Part shown: in pieces, positions 1 through 12,708 of the stretch | Position numbering within the stretch: position 1 is the stretch's first letter | Layout: every line of letters starts with the position of its first letter | Assembly: GCA_014529385.2 (NCBI GenBank) | Contig: CM043952.1 | Span: 152,891,057 to 152,955,056, forward strand | Length of the DNA stretch: 64,000 nt | Origin: Adiantum capillus-veneris | Taxonomy: Eukaryota; Streptophyta; Polypodiopsida; Polypodiales; Pteridaceae | Reading direction: 5' to 3' | Made by a program: the position numbers and the translations under genes | Notes under the pieces: generated by a model | Database searches by the model: none | What the model saw: only the letters and a program-made list of their open reading frames with translations | Told to the model about the DNA's origin: nothing

Positions 1-404
1 CTATATTTTGGCATCCTCCACAACCTCAAAATTGTTGTTGCTTAAATTCAACAACCCAGATTCTGCCTTCTTTGATACTAATAGGTGTGCCCAGATTAGG
101 TCTTGAATTTTTTAGCTTTACAATTTCGCTAGCACATCCATGTTGCTCGAGCTTGAGGATGTATGTACCTCCTTCCTTGAGGCACTTGCGGTTATAGGCA
201 TGCTTACATTTGGGAAGAAGGTGGAAATATCATAGAAGTCAAAGAAAGAGAGCCAAACAACGCACTAAAGTTCATCCTGGAGCCCATGAAGGGATGCATA
301 AGAGAAAGTGAGGAGGATGCCATCAATGGTGCAATCGATTCTAAAATCATGTTTGTGAATGACGAGATGAAAAGATTGATTTGATCGTAGATGCCAAGGC
401 CATG

Positions 405-406
<2 letters not shown>

Positions 407-485
<79 letters not shown>
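407..485. repeat. Compound microsatellite (TC)n-(AC)n
   Basis: TC dinucleotides run from about 407 to 454, then after AG an AC run spans 457-485. Both runs are essentially pure. Confidence 0.97.
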
Positions 486-487
<2 letters not shown>

Positions 488-1241
488 TACTTCTCTCAAT
501 TACTTTGCAACACCACCTTTTAAGGCAAAAAACTTAGAGCTGGAGCCAATCAAGGGTAATTGGAGCACATAACTCACTTGTAGAGGATCAAATGCTTGAT
601 GCGGTCCCAACTGGTGCAATTCATTTGTTTTTGGATAAGAGGCCAGGTATATGCAATTTGGGATACATGTAAAGTCCACAATCCTAGCACATCAGCTGCT
701 CATCTCCCATTATGCATAACCCTCTCAAGCAATCATCCTCAACGACACTTCCTCCTGCAATCAACTGACTGCATAAGAGCAGCCAAGCTAATGATCAATA
801 TTGGCTAAGACAACGATAGCGGGTATACCTATCTTGTAGTCAGCCATATTACGCAATATAAGAACATGAAAACTATACAAAGGAGATTGGAATAGCACAT
901 TCCCCTTGAATTGATGAGTAATCTAGATGCGTTAAGTGTGTTCATGTCCATCTACCTATAGTAGCACATAGAGAGAGAAAGAGAGAGAGAGAGAGGCGAC
1001 ATCTCCCCTTCTTAACCTAAGTAGATTTCAAAGAGTGTTGAGATATATAGAGTGTGGCATGGCATGCCAACTCAATAGCGGTTCGGGATAGACTAGGAGC
1101 CAAAGCTTCATGCTAAAATAGTAGCTTAATCAAGGAATTAGAAGTCTACGATTGCAGCTACCAATATGGAGGTAAGATGTAAAGGTAACTACTTAGAAGT
1201 CATAGATGGATTTCACCATCAAGCAGCGTATTGCCACACAT

Positions 1242-1347
<106 letters not shown>

Positions 1348-3000
1348 CACCTGCTGGAGATCAGGTGAGCCTTATCTTTGGGTGGGCACTTATCTTCATG
1401 CTCCCAAAAATTTCTCCTTACTATGTAAAGTTTGCCTTCAATGGCCTCTTCCTAAAGCTATTTTCCAATGCCCCATCTCACTCCTTTGTCAAGCATTGTA
1501 ATGCACCTTTGTGTTGTGCTCCCTATTGTCTACACCTCTAGCCATCAATTCTTTGTGCTAAGCCATCATGTTGAATGCTTTTGATGGCATAGCACAACCA
1601 CTATATATGCATGTCTCTCTGGAAATCTCACCACAAATGCCCTTCCATGTTGCTTCTTGCAGGCAAGCCCATGAAAATGAATTGTGACAATGGCCAATCT
1701 AGAAGAGCTTTTAAAATTAGTATGATTACATGCATTGGTCTAAGAGCACGGAACTTCGGAGAAGCTTGTGCATGGCAACATGATATCCATCTCTGCTCCA
1801 TTCTTGCACTATAGTTGCATACATTACAACCCTATCAAACTTTCATTTTATAAGTTCTAAAGCTTCTATTTCCCCTGTTAATGTAGCGATGTGCACCTTC
1901 TCTAGCATGTACCTTAGTTTGTTGCTCTTGGCTGCCAAAAAATCAAAGCAACACTCTCCTTATTCTCAATCACATGGTAACACAGTTTCTTATAGCACCT
2001 TGTCAACTGCTAAGCCTATCCCATGTATTATGATGTTGTTAACCTATGAAGGAAATCCCAAAATGGAGTGTCTGTTGAATTGAAGGAAGGTAGTGTCAAT
2101 ATTGAGAAAAGGCAATTAGTGGCATATAGAGTAGAAGAGGAGTATAATTTGTAACCAAGGCATGCCAAATTGGCCGAAGGGGAAATAGTAGTCCTCATCT
2201 TATTAGGAGATCAGAGACGTTGCAACCAAAATTTAGGCTTCCCAAAACCTAGGAGCTGTCCATAGGGAGGCACATGCAATAGCGCAAAGTCATCCATGAT
2301 AGCAAGTGCATAGAATCATACATGGCAGTGGAGGTAGATAGGTAGGGATGCTAGGTGTGTTTTTAAAAAAAACTTTTGTGTGCCACGTTCTACAACGTGG
2401 AAAACTACCTACATGGCTTAGCATAGCACTCTATGAGATGTCAACATGAAACAACAACAGTTTGAATTCATAGTTTTAAATTTTGATTGGATAACTTGCA
2501 AGGCAAAAGCTGTACCTCATGGAATCTAGGCAGATTCCAACTAATAAATTGGAAGAACAACCAAAAGGGTTGTCCACAGAGAACTCTTGATACAATAAAG
2601 ATATGTATGAGAGCTCTACATACATTAAGCGAATATATATTGTTGGTATACATACATTAAGCGATATGCTTGTGATAAAAATCTTGTGATTGAAGTCTCT
2701 TTTTGTCAAAATAAAATATTTCATGTTGTGTCACTTTGCACTTCCAAACCTCATCAACCCATATATCACTAGATAGCTTTGATGCATAGAGTTGAAATCT
2801 TAAAGCTGTGCAACTTTTAAAGATTCAACGAAAACAGTCTATTGGAGACTTACTTAAATGTTATTTTGGTTTTAAAATATTAAATGAATCTTTTAATTCT
2901 ACCTTTCATTTCACATCCTCATATGTATTTACTTTTCTTGCATTCTATTGTTTTTGAATACTAAAATGAAGCTTCATCTTGCATAATTCTAGTAAATTCT

Positions 3001-3009
3001 ACACACACA

Positions 3010-3049
<40 letters not shown>

Positions 3050-3139
3050 TAGAGAGAGAGAGAGAGAGAGACTTACTTTTTTTGGATTCTATTGCTTAGA
3101 ATACTAAGTGAAGCTTCACTTTGCATTATTCTAGTAGAT

Positions 3140-3194
<55 letters not shown>

Positions 3195-3195
3195 T
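3001..3195. repeat. Duplicated AC/AT/AG microsatellite cluster
   Basis: An AC run (3001-3011), an AT run (3014-3044) and an AG run (3051-3070) are followed by a second AC run (3143-3172) and AT run (3173-3195). The sequence before each AC run is nearly the same (TGAAGCTTCA, then TTCTAGTA-ATTCTACACAC), so the block is a tandem duplication of about 140 bp. Confidence 0.9.
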
Positions 3196-3239
3196 AGTTC
3201 TTTTTATTTCACCTTTCATTTCATAGTCTCACATGGTTC

Positions 3240-3560
3240 TTGCATTCTGCAGCTTGCTTTTAGCCAGTGTTTGGGAAAGTCGCTTTTATTAAGCGGCCGT
3301 GGCCGAGTTTCCTCCTCGCAAAGAAGCAAACTGCAAATACTAGCAAAAGATTTAAACTTTGTTGGATTTTTGAACTGCTTTCTCACATATTTCACTAGTT
3401 TTCCTTCCCTTTACCATGGCTTGCAACTAGCTAGTTTTGATTTTCAATCGACTCAAGACTAAGTTGAGACAATCCCAAACATTAATTCTAGTTAAACTCA
3501 ACCTAATTATTTTATCACTTTCTTATTTTGTTTAGAAATCCACCGTGACCTTTTCACTTG
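3240..3560 (+). repeat. Local dispersed repeat, copy 1
   Basis: This copy shares ordered blocks with 4785-5060 and 5060-5330: a 'cctcgcaaagaagcaaa' block, an 'atactagcaaaa' block, 'ccctttaccatgg', 'gattttcaatcg' and a 'ctaaactcaacctaat' type block. It is non-coding and the family is unknown. It may be part of a decayed LTR or MITE-like element. Confidence 0.7.
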
Positions 3561-4499
3561 TTATTAACAGTGCTCAAGAAACGTATGTCTTAGCTTTGCC
3601 TTGAGCCGTTTGAAATTTTCTTTTTGTACTTTCACCACACCTTAAAAGAAGGTCCTCGAGGAAACATTTTGGCTTTCTAAAAGAAGCCGTGGAGGAGAGT
3701 TGAGTTAGGCATACTTTCAAGTTTTTAGTGAGATTGGAACTTACCTTAAATGTCCTTCGATTTACTATATTAAATGGGTCTTTTTTGTCTCTCAAAAAGA
3801 TTGACTCAATGGAAATTTATTTTAGTATTTTTATTTGTGAAAGAGTGCTTTCATTTAAGGGCCTCATAAAGATCTATTTCATTAAATTATTTTATTATTT
3901 TTTATTATTATAGACGTATCTTCTCTTATACTCAATTAAATATTCTTTTGTTTAGTTTATCGATGAGTTCTTTTATTTTGTTGTTTTTATTTGATTTTTT
4001 TAATTCTCTTTTGTTTAGCAATGCCAATGTGCACATTTCTTGTTGTTTAAGTGGGACCTTCTGTAACATATAAAAAATTTGTGATTATGTGTATGTATAT
4101 AATGGACACTATGATTCATATTAAAACACAACAAGAATGACATGCGATTGTAGCCATTGATTTTGACATACTTCCTATAAATCTCTTTACCTCTTAACTT
4201 TAGCAGCCTCTCATCACCTTGTTATTTCACCTTTAGTTTCACAACTTGATATGGCTTGACCTTTTTGGGATAAAATCCATTACGGAAGAATATTCATCTC
4301 TTTGCTAACGTTGTTCGCTACTTCTACCTGTTGTCTTGCACCCTCCTTCCTCCCCTTCTGCCTTGCACCACCCTCCCATGCGTGTGGTTTCCTCCACTCT
4401 CCTAAGCACTACATGGAGTAGAGAGGTCTGCGCATATGGTCATCTCCATCTCTTCATCGCAGGTCATCTGGAGTAAGATCCCATCTCATTAACATTGAA

Positions 4500-4503
<4 letters not shown>

Positions 4504-4547
<44 letters not shown>

Positions 4548-4557
4548 AGAAGAAGAA
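4504..4557. repeat. (GA)n followed by (AGA)n microsatellite
   Basis: A GA run of about 42 bp passes into a short AGA run. The 104-residue frame starting here is a translation of the repeat and is not a gene. Confidence 0.95.
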
Positions 4558-4784
4558 ATGCATGCCATCCGCGTGCCTTGCTTGTCCCCTTATCACTCAA
4601 TCTTTCACTAATCCACCTATTCCCACCCTTTCCTTTTCTATTTCAAACTAATACCAGCATTTTTGGAATTTCTTCTCGCTGGTATCCCCTACTTGTATTC
4701 TATTATTTTAGAATGCCAAAAAGTGAAGCTTCACCTTGTTATTTCACCTTTCATTTCACACCCTCACATGTCTTGATTTTTCTT

Positions 4785-5060
4785 GCAGTCTATAGCTTAA
4801 TTCCAGTCAAAGTTTGAGAAAGTCTCTTTTATTATGCAATCGATAGTGTTCAGGGTTTTTTTTTTTCTCTAAGCGGCCAAGTCCCCTGCATGTAAAGGTG
4901 CAAACCAGAACTACTAGTAGCAATTTTCAATTTTACAAGATTTTGAACTATTTTCTCGTATATTTTACTATTTTTTTACTTTATCGTTGCTTCTAACCGG
5001 CTAATCTCAATTTTCAACCGGGTAAGGGCTAAGTTGAGGCACACCTTTTCCCAACACTGG
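4785..5060 (+). repeat. Local dispersed repeat, copy 2
   Basis: This copy has the same ordered blocks as 3240-3560, including the 'gaaagtctcttttatta' and 'aagcggcc' blocks. It is more diverged and abuts copy 3 directly. Confidence 0.65.
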
Positions 5061-5330
5061 CAGTCGAGTTTTATCCTCGCAAAGAAGCAAATTGGAAATA
5101 CTAGCAAAATTTTTGAAATTTGCAAGATTTTTGAACTATTTACTAACATATTTCACGGGTTTTTCTTCCCTTTACCATGGTTTGCAAGCGGCTAGTCTCG
5201 ATTTTCAATCGGATCAAGGCTGAGCTAAGGCAATCCTTTTTTGAACATTGATTCTAGCTAAACTCAACCTAATGATTTTATTACTTTTGTATTGTTTAAG
5301 AAAGCCATCGTGACCCTTTCACTAGTTTAA
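5060..5330 (+). repeat. Local dispersed repeat, copy 3
   Basis: This copy is tandem to copy 2. It keeps the 'cctcgcaaagaagcaaa' and 'cccttta-ccatgg' blocks and the 3' end 'gccatcgtgaccctttcact', which matches copy 1 closely. From 5331 to 5724 I see nothing assignable. Confidence 0.68.
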
Positions 5331-5724
5331 TTACATAAGTAGTCCTTAGTAAACGATTGGATTTTGGGTGCAGCTTGGGACCATTGGATAAAGCTTGTGG
5401 ATTGATGCCACATGGCAAGCTAATGAGACTTAAAAAACATACATATTGTTTCTTTTAAACCCTTGTGAGAGGGTGTTGACATTTGTGTATCTCTCTTTTT
5501 GGCCTCTAAAGGCCTTAGTATCCATATGGATGAAGGTTGTTGTGGGACAGTTATCTAACCTCACTCCTATCTTATTGCAGACATAGTGAGAACCACGAAT
5601 ATAATTGTCAATTTACGGGACAAAGCTGTCTCGACTAGTCCATAGAGGCTATAAAAGGTTGTCAATCTCTTGGAAAACATCAGAAAACTCGCATCTAAGT
5701 CAAGCTACACTCAAATGACAGAAA

Positions 5725-6448
5725 TCATCAAAAGCTAGTTGCTAACCGGCAAACAAATCACAACCGCTACAGCATCAAACAACATCCAAACATTATGAAA
5801 CTTCTCGGACATGTTTATGAGACCTAAGCACACATGGTTATGGTCTCAAATCTCACTTTAGATCAAGTGCAAAAATCGCAAGTATTAACAGTAGTGAGTT
5901 TTTGACCTAGTCATTTTTCACCCAGAATGCATCTAAATGCTTAGCAATGATGCCCCAATACCTTGCCTATACTTATTTTATGATTTTTAAGCTTAAATTA
6001 CTACTTATAATGAAATTAGGCCACGGGTCGGCGACGCCAAAAGCTACTAATTACCATGAAATCCTTACGTCAATGCTTAGATCTCTTACCTGTGGTTGCA
6101 ACACAATAGACGGCACTGCAATGTGACAACCGGAAAGGGAGTAGGAAGCACGAGAAGGAGAGAAATGAGCGTCGTTAGCTCACAATGTGTTTCTATTATC
6201 AAAAACTTACAAAATACTTACAAAAATTGGCTTTTATACCTTAGCCAAGGTTTTTATGGTCATAACTAATAATCTGGGAGCTCTAACTAAAGATAGGTTG
6301 ATACAATCTGGAAACTTGTAGCGTCAACTCATCAATTACACTGTTGATCTGGAAAGTAGGAGTTATAAAATTCCCGATTTATCAAAATAATAGGTGTTTT
6401 TACAAGAAAAGCCCTGAAAAATGTTTCCGAGTTAGCTTGCTGCTAGCA
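5725..6448 (-). mobile_element. 3' LTR of element D (LTR type L1)
   Basis: On the minus strand the LTR begins TGCTAGCAGCAAGC at 6448, directly after a purine-rich tract, and runs left to about 5725. It matches the 5' LTR of E3 (48960-49688) along its whole length in the same orientation, and matches 9113-9673 in reverse orientation. It keeps a TATAAAAG box. The left end is uncertain because similarity to E3 stops near 5735. Confidence 0.8.
6231..6238 (-). promoter_or_regulatory. TATA box of the D LTR
   Basis: TATAAAAG on the minus strand lies about 215 bp inside the LTR, within the context GGTATAAAAGCCAA. The same octamer sits at the same place in the E3 LTR (49470-49477), while E1 has a mutated version near 9315. 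Confidence 0.65.
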
Positions 6449-6461
6449 TTCCCCCTCCTCG
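6449..6461 (-). other. Polypurine tract of element D
   Basis: CGAGGAGGGGGAA on the minus strand abuts the TG of the LTR. This is the expected position for the plus-strand primer of an LTR retrotransposon, and it fixes D as a minus-strand element whose 3' end lies here. Confidence 0.75.
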
Positions 6462-6485
6462 AATGTGTTGTCCCTTGACACAGCT

Positions 6486-9111
6486 TCATGGACTGAAGTA
6501 GTCTTTGGGTTGACGGTTGGCGAGGTGGTCTTTAAGCGCAAATAGGACTTTGTCATATCTTATTTGTCTTTCTTTGTCTGGGACTTGCAAAAACTGCATG
6601 GTGACTCTGTTTTTAAGTTCAATGGATAAATAGCCAACAAACCTTGATGTAAGGTTGCTGATCACTAGCCCAAATATCTTCGTTCTCCATATGAAGAAAC
6701 CTGTATAGAACGCCTCTTCAAATGCCAACATATTGCTAGATGGCAGAAACATACATCTAGCGTAGAAGCCGTAGAGGACTCCTTCTGAAGGCTGTCCACT
6801 TAAATCATAACATAGACCTTTATTGCCTTCGAGGAAAGACATCCATGGTGCTCCTGTTTTCTCCGGCTCGTGAAAAGTTTGAATGCAAGTTAGTAGCATT
6901 CTGCAAATCTTACAAATCATTGCACATGAGAGGTAAGGGAGGCTCTTAAAGAAGGTCATGGCGCCCGTTAGGGTTGTATTCTTTCATTGTTGGTCCCTAC
7001 TCTGGAGCTGGTAGTCATGGGTAATTCACCCATGTTGGCCTCTTCTTTTTCAGTGCATCGTATGCCTACCATGTCCTTACCCTTGGTACAGGACAGAATG
7101 TAGGGTCCTTTTGTAGGGCTACACATGCTCTTGTGAGCAGAATTAGATATCTAGAGTTTTTATTCAACCAGCTTTTTTTCCCATTTTGGGTGGATATCAT
7201 TTGAGCCTTCTGCCTGTATATCTTTGTAAAGTATTTCCTTAACCTGTAGTAGCTCCACTTTGATCAATGGGTAGGGCAATGATTGCTAATGCCATTGAGC
7301 ATTGATTTGGTTTTGGGAGTGAGTTGAGCTACATTTACTGAGTGGAGAACTCTCAACTCCCAATCCATTTCTTCTTTCCATTCAACATCTGCTTCTTGGA
7401 CAATCTGCTCTTTGAGTGCATCTTTCTCAGCTCTAGAAAGATGGACCATTGGCAATTGCTCGGCCTCAATGATTGGTACTTGAAAATCTAACTCTCCTGC
7501 TAGACCTTCTGATGGCTGTGTTTCCATAACATGAGAAGAGACTGAGGGTATGTCGATGGTTGGTTGTTCAGAGGTTCCTGCTTCATCCTGAGTTTCTAGT
7601 TGTCCCTATCTTAGCAGCTGATTGACTCTCTTTAATTCCTCTATTTCTTTGAGAAATTGCTCTGGTCTCTTTGGACCTGCATCAATGCAAGGTCTCATCT
7701 TTGTGTTTGTTCCAGCTTCTCTTTTCTAAAGTTTGAATGCTTGCTCCTCTTTTCTAAAGTCTTGTGGACTTCATCTGTTCCCTTGATTGAGGTGATAGCG
7801 GGGTTTTCTCTTATCTATCTTAGAAATTGCGCTTGATCATTGATTTGTTTCTTGGAGTACCGCAAAGAAGCATTAGCTACATCAAGCTGCACTTGGATCT
7901 TTTGTACGAATAGAGTAGTGGTTAATAGTTTGTTGGTTACTTCTATCAGTTGTTGATCTTTGCTTTTACATGCATTGGATAACTTAGTAAGAAGCTCTCC
8001 TAGCTCTTCCATCTCTTTTTGTTTTTTGTCCTTTGCAATCTTGTGTTGTTCTGCTTCATTTTTGAGCTCTTTGATTTGCCTTTGAATATCTACAATGATG
8101 TTCATTCGGTCATCCAGTTCTCCTTGTAGAGCATTGATGACTAGTTCTAGCTCCTTAGCCTTAGCACTGTGGCTAAGTGCTACTATTTGCATCTTATCTA
8201 TCATCAACTGCATTTTCTTGGCATATTCATTCACTTGCATGATGACTTTATCATTTGTTTCTTAATATTCAGGCTTGATCTGGGGTTGTTTAGAGGTTTG
8301 GGCCGTTTTAGTTTGTGGATCTTTTGTTGGTGTTGTGGCTTTGCTTGTGGCCATGGAGGTGGTTCTACTTCTCCTTGAGGCTTGTGGATGCCTCAGCTGC
8401 TTCTTCTTCTTGAGGCTTCATGGACGCCTTGGCTAATTCTGGTTGGGTTGCTGTAGAAGCTTGAGCTTCAATCTTCTCTTTTCCCTTTGGCTGTTCAAAA
8501 CTCGCCTCTTCCTATTGCTTCTCTTTTCCCTTTGCGTCCTCGCCTTCATTGGGTTTAGCAGTTGTTGTGAAGGACTTGGGCTTGGCATGGGATGGTCTTC
8601 TTGCTCCGTAGTGGGTGAAGTGGGTCTTGGAGACATATTATCGTGGTCATGATGGGACTCACTTTGTTCAACAGCTTCCGCTTGTCTCCGCAGCCGCTTC
8701 TTCCTTTCCTTTCCTTTGAGCTTCTTGAGTTTCCTTCAGCTTTAAAGCTTTAGCTTCCGCATACATCCGCTGAAGGAAATCTTTGGGATCCTCTGATCCT
8801 TTCCTTGCAAGGTTCTTGGTTCTTGGTCCCTTTATATCCCTTGGACTCCATTTTTTGAGGCCTTCACCTCCAGCTTGGCGGCTCCTTTTGTATGTCTACT
8901 TTTCTCTTTCAAATCTCGCCTTCTTTTGTTGTGGTTCCTCTTGGTGAGCTACTACTGCTTTCTTTTTCATTTCTTCAACCATTGCTCGTCTTTCTTCGTT
9001 GTCAGAACTTTGACTACAATGGGCTTCATGGTAACTTTCTAGAGTTTCCTCGTCTGACTTGTACACTCTCTTTGTTGATCGAGTGGTTCTTGGAGAAGTT
9101 TGAGTGGACAC
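6486..9111 (-). pseudogene. Element D internal ORF, lysine/glutamate-rich, broken
   Basis: A degenerate reading frame runs leftward from 9111 to 6486 with several stops and frame changes. Pieces are 8896-9111 (71 residues, basic, begins near STQTSPRTTRSTKR), 8433-8636 (K/R-rich), 7815-8240 (141 residues, heptad-like coiled coil with many K, E, Q and L), 7264-7527 (acidic) and 6486-6959 (157 residues, the most globular part). I do not recognise the family and see no RT, protease or integrase motif. The polypurine tract and LTR directly downstream argue that it is the internal region of a non-autonomous LTR element rather than a host gene. A related scrap lies at 22010-22560. Its 5' LTR is missing: at 9111/9113 it abuts the E1 LTR head to head. 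Confidence 0.6.
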
Positions 9112-9112
9112 G

Positions 9113-10860
9113 TATTAGTAGCAAGCTAATTAGGGTCACATTTTTCGGAGCTTTCATTGTAAAAACATTTATTATTTTGATGAATCGGGAATACTGTAAC
9201 TCCTATTTTTTGATAAACTTTGTAATTGATAAGCCGGGGCTACAAGCTTCTAGATTGTATCAACTTGTCTTTAGTTAGAGCTCCCAAATTAGTTTTGACC
9301 ACCAAAAACCTTGGCTAAGGTACAAAAGCCAATTTTTGTAAGTTTTTTATAAGTTTTGGATAATAGAAACATAGTGTGAGCTAATGATGCTCACTTCTCT
9401 CCTTCTTGAGTTTCCTACTCCCTCCCTGATTGTCACATTGCAGTCACGTCTGTTGCATTGCAACCGTAGGTAAGAGATCTACGCATTGACATAAGCATTT
9501 GTATTTTATAGCTTTTGGCATCGCCGACCTGTGGCCTAATTTCATCATAAGTAGAAATTTACACTTCAAAATCAAAAACTAAGTATAGGCGGAGTATTGG
9601 GGCATCATTGCTAAGCATTTAGATGCATTCTAGGTCGAAAACAACTAGGTCAGAAACTCACTCCAAAAGAATCAATTGTGAGTTGTTATATGAAGTTGTA
9701 GAATTTTAGGTCTACGGCTAGAAATAGCATTAGAAGACTGTCAACCACTCAATCTGATTGGAGAGTATGCTTTAAAAGTTGTATGAACCAGTGGGTAAGC
9801 TCAAGCACACATTGAGGTAAAAATTTCAAGAGTTTGCAAAAACTCATATTATTTACTTTTTCTTGACATTTTAGGCCAAATTAAGTTTTGACTTGACTCA
9901 GAGGCTTAAAATAGCTCATGAAAAGACTGTCCAAAGAAAAAGTTTAAAAAAGTGTTTATTTTATGCTTAAAGTAAATAATCGTGATTATTTACTTTCAGC
10001 TCAAAACTGACCCAGGTTGATACCAAAGACTCTATGCATATGTACAAACAACTTTTGTAAAGGACCATAGAATTTGGATCACCAAACTGACCAAAAACTG
10101 AGTAAAAACTAAATTATGTACTAACTTTCGAGAACTTGAGTGTAAATTGGGAAACTTTTGCTCAAACTCCATGAAACTTGATTCATAGGCTTATATTGAT
10201 GTGATAGACAAGTGTACATGCTCAATTGACCAAAAGGATGCAAAAATTTGCCAGAAGTAAATAATCATGATTATTTACATCTGCCCTATTTTTCAACTTT
10301 TTTGACCAAGTCAGCATACCACTAGCTTTACCATGCTGTATTAAGCCCACAAACCAAATTTGGTAAGATTTGGATCATTGAATTGAAAATTGTGGCCAAA
10401 TTTGCAAAGTCAATCTATAGATACAAAATTGATGACCACTAGAGAAAAAAATTGTCCAAACTTGATGAAACTTGGCTAGGGAGCTTAAGTTAAGCTGCTT
10501 AACAGATGTGTGTCAAGATTGTGTCAAAAACTTGCAAAAAATAGCATGAGTAAATAATCACGATTATTTACATCTGCTACAAAATTTGATATTCTTGCAC
10601 ATTTGAGTATACCACAAGGTCAAGCATATCAAGTAGACCACACAAATCATTTTTGGGAAATTTGGATCACAAAAGTGAGACTTAAGCCAGATTCTTGAAA
10701 ACTGAGTCTGCGGACATGAAACGGTTGATAACTTGAATAAATTTTGTCCAAACTTAATGAAACTTGTCCAGAGACCTTAACAAGTTGCATACTTGGCAAA
10801 TCAAGCCAAAAAGTGTAAAGACACCATTTTTGACTTTTGAACCTGTACAGTGTTAAACCA
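9113..10860 (+). mobile_element. E1 5' LTR with palindromic tandem repeats
   Basis: The start TATTAGTAGCAAGC at 9113 corresponds to TGTTAGCAGCAAGC in E3, with the TG mutated to TA. Similarity to the E3 and D LTRs holds to about 9673. From there E1 has about 1.2 kb of diverged tandem units of about 290 bp, where E3 has roughly one unit. The right end is inferred from where E1 and E3 align again (about 10884 in E1, 48950 in E3). I could not identify a primer-binding site with confidence. Confidence 0.65.
9972..10571 (+). repeat. Tandem ~290 bp units with 22-bp palindromes (three copies)
   Basis: GTAAATAATC-NN-GATTATTTAC occurs at 9972-9993, 10257-10278 (perfect, centre AT) and 10550-10571, with spacings of 285 and 293 bp. 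Between palindromes the units share 'tttggatca' and 'aaact--atgaaacttg' blocks, so the whole unit is repeated, not only the palindrome. Confidence 0.85.
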
Positions 10861-11217
10861 ACATAATACAAGACTACCGGGCAATTTTGGATTCAATGGA
10901 TCCAAATTAGTACATATTCACTCAGTTTTCAGGTTGCAGATTAGTCCTTTGGATTTTTGCAAAAGGGGAAGGTGAAAGTCTTAATTGCTGACTCACTTAG
11001 CTCGATTTGAAGTGATACACATAGACCAGTCACAATAGATAGCAAAAATTGTACAGTCTTTGTGAAAGAATAGCTAACTTGATTAAAACTGATACAGAAT
11101 TCAGGTTGTAGATAAGGAATCGAAAGTTTGACAGAAGTTGCAATCAAGTCAAGTAGAAGAAATTGACAACAAGTCAATCCAATGGCAAGTACTCTATCCA
11201 GGGCTTCATAAGTCTAT

Positions 11218-12708
11218 ATGAACCTTATATTTGGTCGTATACTAGGAAACCAAGGCATATTTGGAGAAACTGCTAGTAGAGTATCCACCGAGGAGAGTGT
11301 TAATCAACGCGAGCACTTAGACACTATCTTTGAAGAAGTCTCTGACACTTTTTCAGAATCAATATCTGAAATGTCTTCCTATTTGACTCACTCAGAAACC
11401 GGAACGACAATGCGCTATAAGCATATACTCTCTTTTTATTAGATTAATCACCATGGAGCTCAGGTTTACCTGGATCCTAATGAAGAGTATGCTATTCACA
11501 TTGATGACTATGGTATAGAGTTTGAAGAGTAAATCAGGACAAACAAACAAGGAAAAATGTACATGGATAGAAACGAAACTCAGTATGATAGAAAAATGGG
11601 AGTTAGAGGTAAATACCATAATTCTAGATATGGTAACAAAATAAGGACCACCGACTTTAGAATTTGAGGGATACAATCAAGTTGATTGAAGCCTTTGAAA
11701 CGGCTTAGTACGGATAATCCTAGGATCGGAGTCTATTGTTGGGAGGAAAGAAACGTCAAAGATCTCCTACGGACCTCTCATGCCAAATCAGGATAATTAG
11801 CACCCATGAAGATCATTTATATCCTCAAAATCAAAGATAAGGGTTCAACAGATCTACCAACCTACCTGTTTAGGGATTGTTATAACAATAAATTTGTTAT
11901 GATGACTCCTGAGGAGGTGGAACAAACCAAATACCAAGGGTACTCCAAAAGGGATTGGATATTGGACCAAGGACCAGAAACTATTCCAGAAGAAGAACTC
12001 TGTGAGATATCTTTTGTGAGTAATGTTAAGAAATCAAAAACCACCTCATCACAAAGGAAATCGGGTGACACTAAAGCCAGTCCAGGGCTACATGAGTCAC
12101 TATTTCCAACAGACTGGTTTGAAGGACTTGGAACAGGACCAACTACGAGGAGACCGAGAGTTGAACCAAATAGACATGTCAAACCAGCTGATTTTCAAAA
12201 ATGGGTCAAAAAATACAGTGGATCTGGGGATCCATATGACCACTTAGCAATATTTAAGCAAGTACTAAAAGCAGAATGTATATTCGATTTCCATACTCAA
12301 GTCGAGGGATTTGAAATGACATTAGAAGGAAAAGCACTGACATGGTTCTAAAACATTTTACCAAGGTCAATCATGGACTTAAATACATTAGCTCAAGGAT
12401 TTGTAGTTGCTTGTTCCAAAACGGGGATCAAACACAATATTGTAGCTCAAATCTATAGCTTCAAAAAGAAATAAGGTGAGTCTGTTAGGGATTGTGCAAC
12501 TTGAATGAAGCAGTATATTGCAAGGTGCCCAGAGCTAGAGATACCTGCAAAAGAAAGACTAGTATCATTGTTTCTAGAGGGACTACTAAACAAAGAACTT
12601 CATGCTATACTATATAGCAAGAAGCATAAAACTCTAGAAGAGTGTGTGTTAGACGCTATTGACTTAGGAGACAATTGTGACTCTTTTCAACAAAGAAGAT
12701 GTCCCTAA
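11218..12708 (+). pseudogene. gag: E1 gag, N-terminal and capsid region
   Basis: Gag forms the virus-like particle that packages element RNA. The ATG at 11218 is supported by E3, whose gag begins at the same aligned position (48632). The first 67 residues are acidic and conserved (NQGIFGETASRVS). Next come short repeated Y-D motifs (VYLDPNEEY, AIHIDDYGIEF, MYMDRNETQY) and, at 12180-12640, a retrotransposon gag core: FKQVLKAECIFDF, LEGKALTWF, then a conserved stretch ending FLEGLLNKELHAIL. Stops at about 11440, 11530 and 12350 and frame changes near 12480 break it. It is upstream of and probably once continuous with the nucleocapsid ORF at 12677. Confidence 0.85.

Noticed and set aside
3300-3560. 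tRNA or other RNA genes in the AT-rich left end and elsewhere
   Set aside because: No B-box plus A-box pair with a foldable cloverleaf, and no rRNA-like sequence, was seen anywhere in the window.
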